In this document: positions 6,651 through 9,608 of the stretch, piece by piece
Position numbering within the stretch: the stretch's first letter is position 1
How the letters are laid out: every line of letters begins with the position of its first letter
DNA from: DUOJ01 sp041676265
GTDB taxonomy: Bacteria > Spirochaetota > Spirochaetia > Sphaerochaetales > Sphaerochaetaceae
DNA length: 9,608 nucleotides
Direction of reading: 5' to 3'
Assembly (NCBI GenBank): GCA_041676265.1
Contig: JBAYSE010000064.1
Span: 1 to 9,608, forward strand
The notes under the pieces: model-generated
Seen by the model: only the letters and a program-made list of their open reading frames with translations
What the model was told of the DNA's origin: nothing
The model's database searches: none
Position numbers and translations under genes: made by a program

Positions 6651-7524
6651 AAAGCTTAATATTCCCTGCATAGTATAAAGGAGACCAATAAACATTGGTA
6701 AAGTCCCCTGCTCCTCCATAGAGGCTTACCCAGATGTGCAGGTATAAATTACTAGAGTCAGCTTCTCTGGCGATATAGGTGTTGAAATAGGGGTCTTCCT
6801 CTACAAACTGATCCAAGTTATCTTTGTCCCGAAAAGGATGATTATTGTAGTTCTTTAAATAAAGTAGTGTGTTGTCTTCACCATCGGTCATCTTCAAAAT
6901 GAAGCCTCCATCCACCGCTTGCTTCTCAATTTTCCACGCAAACTTCCCGCTATCAAAATCAAGTAAAATATCCATCTCAGGGGCACTACCGAAAGAGTAA
7001 TCGTCATCTTCGGTTTCACAATGGGCAAAGGTTCCCACTAATAGGCCACTGGGTTCTTTATTGAGATTACTAATACTCCTTCTAAAACGGGCAAAGTTTC
7101 TAACACTGTTATTCTCCTTAGTGTAGAGGTAGAAACCGGGGGCGCTCTCTTTCGATTCTCGCGCCCAGATAACGCCGTTGCCTTGGCTACCTTTATAATA
7201 AGAGTTAAAGGCGCTCGGGATCCTACTGAGATTATAAGACTCTGCATTGATGTCGTTGTTATTACTCGGGGGACTATTGGTAGTGTTGTTGGTACTCAAA
7301 CTGTAGAAAAACTTGAGGGCCGGTTGTGCGTGAAGCTCATCTATTTTCTCTATTCCGAGATCACTAATTGAAATATCCCCTTGGAAACTATTTTCGTCAC
7401 CACTAGTTCTACTGAAGGAGATTGCGCTGTCTAAGTTGATAAAATAGGGAATTCCACAGGTCACAAAAAACAAAAGAGACGGCAAAATGAGTGCCAATAG
7501 ACCCTTAATTTGCCATCTTCTCAT
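6646..7524 (-). CDS. Predicted lipoprotein of unknown function
   Basis: I do not recognise the family of this 292-residue protein. The N-terminus has MRRWQIKG, a hydrophobic stretch (about 9-22) and FFVTCG, a relaxed spirochaete-style lipobox with the lipidated cysteine at residue 23. The mature protein would be membrane-anchored and exported. Residues 78-92 are an Asn/Ser/Thr/Pro-rich stretch that looks like a flexible linker. The rest is rich in Tyr, Phe, Asp and Asn with alternating patterns suggestive of a beta-rich fold, including MDILLDFDSGKFAWKIE (184-200) and LYLHIWVSLYGGAGDF (260-275). The ATG at 7524 has AAGGGGGG six bases upstream. It lies 32 bases after the TPR gene and 57 bases before mazG, so it is probably in the rpsA-TPR transcript. 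If the cysteine were not lipidated, the N-terminus would be a signal anchor instead. Confidence 0.8.
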   Translation of the reverse strand: MRRWQIKGLLALILPSLLFFVTCGIPYFINLDSAISFSRTSGDENSFQGDISISDLGIEKIDELHAQPALKFFYSLSTNNTTNSPPSNNNDINAESYNLSRIPSAFNSYYKGSQGNGVIWARESKESAPGFYLYTKENNSVRNFARFRRSISNLNKEPSGLLVGTFAHCETEDDDYSFGSAPEMDILLDFDSGKFAWKIEKQAVDGGFILKMTDGEDNTLLYLKNYNNHPFRDKDNLDQFVEEDPYFNTYIAREADSSNLYLHIWVSLYGGAGDFTNVYWSPLYYAGNIKLF

Positions 7525-7539
7525 AACTGTCCCCCCTTA

Positions 7540-7559
7540 AAAGGAGGCTTGTGCCTCTA
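7540..7559 (-). terminator. Weak hairpin between the TPR and lipoprotein genes
   Basis: On the minus strand GAGGC, ACAA, GCCTC (7544-7557) can form a 5-bp stem with a 4-base loop, followed by CTTTT. It begins within the TPR stop codon and ends near the AAGGGGGG of the lipoprotein gene. The stem is short and the T-run is brief, so it may be only a partial terminator, an mRNA-processing point, or chance. Confidence 0.25.
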
Positions 7560-8222
7560 CTGGATTATAACCAGTTTTGTTTTAGCTAATCTACCAAATT
7601 CTGAAGCAGGAAATTCATCACTGAGTTGCTGAAAGATAGCCTTGGCTAAATCGAGCTCACCGTCGTTTTCATAAAGCCTAGCGAGGCTAAAGAGAGCACG
7701 AGGAGACTCAACAGCATCACTGCCATAGTCGTCGTAAATACGCTGGTATAGCTCTATAGCTTTAAGATTATCGCCAAGTTGTTCACTACAAACAGCAGCA
7801 TTGAAAAGGGCTAAAGGTGCGAGGTAACTCTCTTTGTTTCTCTCGGCAGCCGCTAAAAAGGATCCATTGGCCTCTTCATAAGCGCCCTCTTCATAGGCTA
7901 ACAAGCCTTGCAGGTAGAGGGCCTTAACTACCGGGTAGCTCTTCCCTCCCCTCTTGGATAAAGCCAGCAGTTTAGCTTTGAGTTCTGCATTATCCTCATC
8001 CTTAGCACCCTTCCATTGCTCATAGTCCCTCTGGAGGGCATCAATTTCAACCTGGCGGGCAGTTGCTTGATTATTACTGATCCGTAGGGCAATTCCAAGA
8101 ACGACCAGTGCCAGGACAATGGCTGCAACTACCACAATAATCGCAACTTGATTGCTCTTTACAAATGTGGCGAACTTTTGTTCAAGTTTACCCTTGGAAC
8201 TCTCTTCTTTAGTCTTTGCCAT
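7557..8222 (-). CDS. Membrane-anchored tetratricopeptide-repeat protein
   Basis: This is a 221-residue protein with a short charged cytoplasmic N-terminus (MAKTKEESSKGKLEQK), one membrane helix at about 26-48 and a soluble helical domain on the far side of the membrane. That domain holds about three TPR units (near 98-129, 135-168 and 174-207; for example ALFNAAVCSEQLGDNLKAIE and FSLARLYENDGELDLAKAIF). The architecture resembles YfgM-like inner-membrane TPR proteins, which act as scaffolds for envelope protein folding, but similarity at this level does not assign a partner. I chose the ATG at 8222, because AAAGGTGG sits seven bases upstream and spans the rpsA stop. In-frame starts at 8252 (GTG) and 8228 (ATG) lack a suitably spaced site. 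The gap after rpsA is 13 bases, so the two genes are almost certainly co-transcribed. Confidence 0.87.
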   Translation of the reverse strand: MAKTKEESSKGKLEQKFATFVKSNQVAIIVVVAAIVLALVVLGIALRISNNQATARQVEIDALQRDYEQWKGAKDEDNAELKAKLLALSKRGGKSYPVVKALYLQGLLAYEEGAYEEANGSFLAAAERNKESYLAPLALFNAAVCSEQLGDNLKAIELYQRIYDDYGSDAVESPRALFSLARLYENDGELDLAKAIFQQLSDEFPASEFGRLAKTKLVIIQ

Positions 8223-8229
8223 ACTCATG

Positions 8230-8237
8230 CCACCTTT
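8230..8237 (-). promoter_or_regulatory. Ribosome binding site that decides the TPR protein start
   Basis: AAAGGTGG on the minus strand is seven bases before the ATG at 8222, but only one base before the alternative ATG at 8228. It overlaps the TAA of rpsA, so translation of the two genes may be coupled. Confidence 0.6.
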
Positions 8238-9608
8238 AGTCGTTGTTTTCACGTGACTTCACTAAATCTCCAAAGGTGAAGGTATCGCTGTCATCATCGT
8301 GGATATATTTAGAAATCTCAGACTGCTGGCTCTTTCTAATCAACTCTTTGATAGAGAGACTCAATTTTTGGGTAGCAGGATTAATCTCCATCACGGTTGC
8401 ACTGATAGGCTCTCCAACCTTAAATTTATTGAGGACCTCATCGCTGTAGATCTCATCGGGACCTATAAGGTTAAACTTAGAGATTAACCCCTCAATATCG
8501 CCTAGAACTCTCACAAAAACGCCAAAGTCGGTGACATTGCTTACAACACCACTAATCGTACTCCCCTTAGGGTAATCGTGTTTCAGGGTTTGCCAAGGGT
8601 TGCCTTCCAGTTGTTTAACACCTAGACGGATATGCCGCGTTTGGGCGTCAACGCGGGTAACCACCACATCGATAACATCCCCTTCTTTACAGAATTCGTG
8701 CATATTCTTAATCTTTTTAGTCCAAGAGACATCGTCAATGTGTAAAAATCCATCAATGCCCTCTTCCAAGTTGATAAAAGCACCACTGTTGGTGATTTTG
8801 ACAACCGGTTTAGAGAGGGTTTTACCCTGTGGGTAACGCTCCTCAATGGTATCCCAGGGGTTCTCCTCGAGTTGTTTCAGCCCCAGGCTAATCCTCTTTT
8901 TCTCTAAGTCGTAGCCCAAAATCTTGGCTTCAACCACGTCTCCGATGGACAGAAGTTCTTTGGGGTTGTTTACCCGTTTAGTCCATGAGAGCTCAGAGAT
9001 ATGGGCTAAGCCCTCAATGCCTGGTTCTATTTCGATGAAAGCACCAAAGGAGGTAATCTTGGTAACGGGAGCTTTAATTACATCATCAACTTTGTAGCGC
9101 TCTTCAAAAGTGTTCCAAGGGTCCTCTTCCATGTGTTTAAGAGAGAGATTAATTTTTTGACTCTCCGGGTCAATATTTATAAGGCGAAGTTGAATGACTT
9201 CCCCTTTCTTGACAAAATCTTTAGGCTTTGTGACATGGCCCCAACTCATATCGTTAATATGGAGGAGTCCATCAAAACCGCCCAAATCGATAAAAGCACC
9301 GAAACTGGTAAAACTCTTCACAGTTCCCTCTATGACGTCCCCAATTTTAACGGTCGCAAAGAATTTCTCTTTGTTCTCTTTAATTTTCTTCTCAAGATAT
9401 TCACGACGGGAGACAACACTCTTAAGTTTAACTCCGGTGTGAAACTTATCAATGATGAAATAGTCAGAAATCCCAAGCATAGATTCGGGGTCTTCGACAC
9501 GGGTAATATCGGCTTTAGAGAGGGGGCAGAAACCTAAGAACTCGTTGCCGAGATCGACTTCAAAACCACCTTTTATCACTTTTACAAATTTACCCATTAC
9601 TGGAGAAC
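8236..9608 (-). CDS. rpsA: Ribosomal protein S1 (5' end off the window)
   Basis: S1 binds mRNA on the 30S subunit and aids translation initiation. The visible part contains one partial and four full S1 (OB-fold) domains. Counting from the Met at 9597, these are at about 1-63 (GKFVKVIKGGFEVDLG), 84-154, 170-241, 257-328 and 344-417. The middle ones share the SFGAFIDLG/GLLHI-type core and end in NPW or DPW motifs. The last domain is more divergent (DFGVFVRV, then GLISKFNL) and is followed by an acidic tail (DDDSD at 434-438). The ATG at 9597 is probably internal: the frame stays open through the three codons before it, and KGGF is the normal start of the second S1 domain. At least the first domain should lie beyond the edge. 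Some spirochaetes carry a cytidylate kinase fused to S1, which cannot be judged here. Confidence 0.95.
   Translation of the reverse strand, partial: SPVMGKFVKVIKGGFEVDLGNEFLGFCPLSKADITRVEDPESMLGISDYFIIDKFHTGVKLKSVVSRREYLEKKIKENKEKFFATVKIGDVIEGTVKSFTSFGAFIDLGGFDGLLHINDMSWGHVTKPKDFVKKGEVIQLRLINIDPESQKINLSLKHMEEDPWNTFEERYKVDDVIKAPVTKITSFGAFIEIEPGIEGLAHISELSWTKRVNNPKELLSIGDVVEAKILGYDLEKKRISLGLKQLEENPWDTIEERYPQGKTLSKPVVKITNSGAFINLEEGIDGFLHIDDVSWTKKIKNMHEFCKEGDVIDVVVTRVDAQTRHIRLGVKQLEGNPWQTLKHDYPKGSTISGVVSNVTDFGVFVRVLGDIEGLISKFNLIGPDEIYSDEVLNKFKVGEPISATVMEINPATQKLSLSIKELIRKSQQSEISKYIHDDDSDTFTFGDLVKSRENND

Noticed and set aside
8223..8252. Earlier starts for the TPR protein (GTG at 8252, ATG at 8228)
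   Set aside because: Neither has a properly spaced Shine-Dalgarno sequence, and the GTG lies inside rpsA; the ATG at 8222 does have one.
8590..9130. Recurrent near-identical DNA blocks (around 8591, 8852 and 9113)
   Set aside because: They encode the NPW/DPW linker after successive S1 domains, so they reflect domain duplication in the protein and not a mobile or regulatory repeat.
9133..9537. A 134-codon plus-strand open frame opposite rpsA
   Set aside because: It lies antisense to well-conserved S1 domains, has no recognisable protein features and no ribosome binding site that I can see; it is a shadow of the real frame.
1..9608. CRISPR arrays, tRNA or rRNA genes, insertion sequences, phage or toxin-antitoxin modules
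   Set aside because: I saw no regularly spaced repeats, tRNA-like cloverleaf sequences, transposase motifs or terminal inverted repeats. MazG here is the pyrophosphohydrolase, without mazE or mazF next to it.

Overview
The window looks like a chromosomal segment from a diderm bacterium, most likely a spirochaete (Spirochaetales-like). The clues are an ABC solute-binding protein whose signal peptide ends in the AGGAKE-type sequence common in that group, a predicted outer-membrane or periplasmic lipoprotein, and a moderate, AT-leaning base composition (roughly mid-40s percent GC by eye). The assignment rests on family resemblance, not on a marker gene, so treat it as probable. Every gene I can support is on the minus strand, so the gene order reads from the right edge to the left. 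Both edges cut through genes, and no gene-free stretch exceeds 150 bases.

Right half (9608 to 5139): rpsA (ribosomal protein S1, 5' end off the window), a membrane-anchored TPR protein, a lipoprotein of unknown function, mazG (NTP pyrophosphohydrolase), and a GntR-type regulator with a C-terminal RCK_C/TrkA_C domain. These genes are tightly packed. A likely extra promoter lies just upstream of mazG, and mazG and the regulator overlap by 8 bases.

Left half (4991 to 1): a complete-looking oligo/dipeptide ABC importer operon encoding a periplasmic binding protein, two permeases and a fused double-ATPase subunit (3' end off the window). Its genes overlap by 4, 4 and 8 bases. The 147-base gap before it holds a good sigma-70-type promoter (TTGACA, 18 bases, TCTAAT), TTGTC repeats in both orientations, and a perfect 8-bp inverted repeat at the predicted transcription start.

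The most interesting point is the regulator. Its order of winged helix, coiled coil and RCK_C domain, and its length of 211 residues, are those of BusR, the cyclic-di-AMP-responsive repressor known from streptococci and lactococci. Here it sits immediately upstream of a peptide importer rather than a glycine-betaine importer. A working hypothesis is that it controls peptide uptake, with the repeats in the gap as its operator. The rest of the window looks like ordinary housekeeping content.
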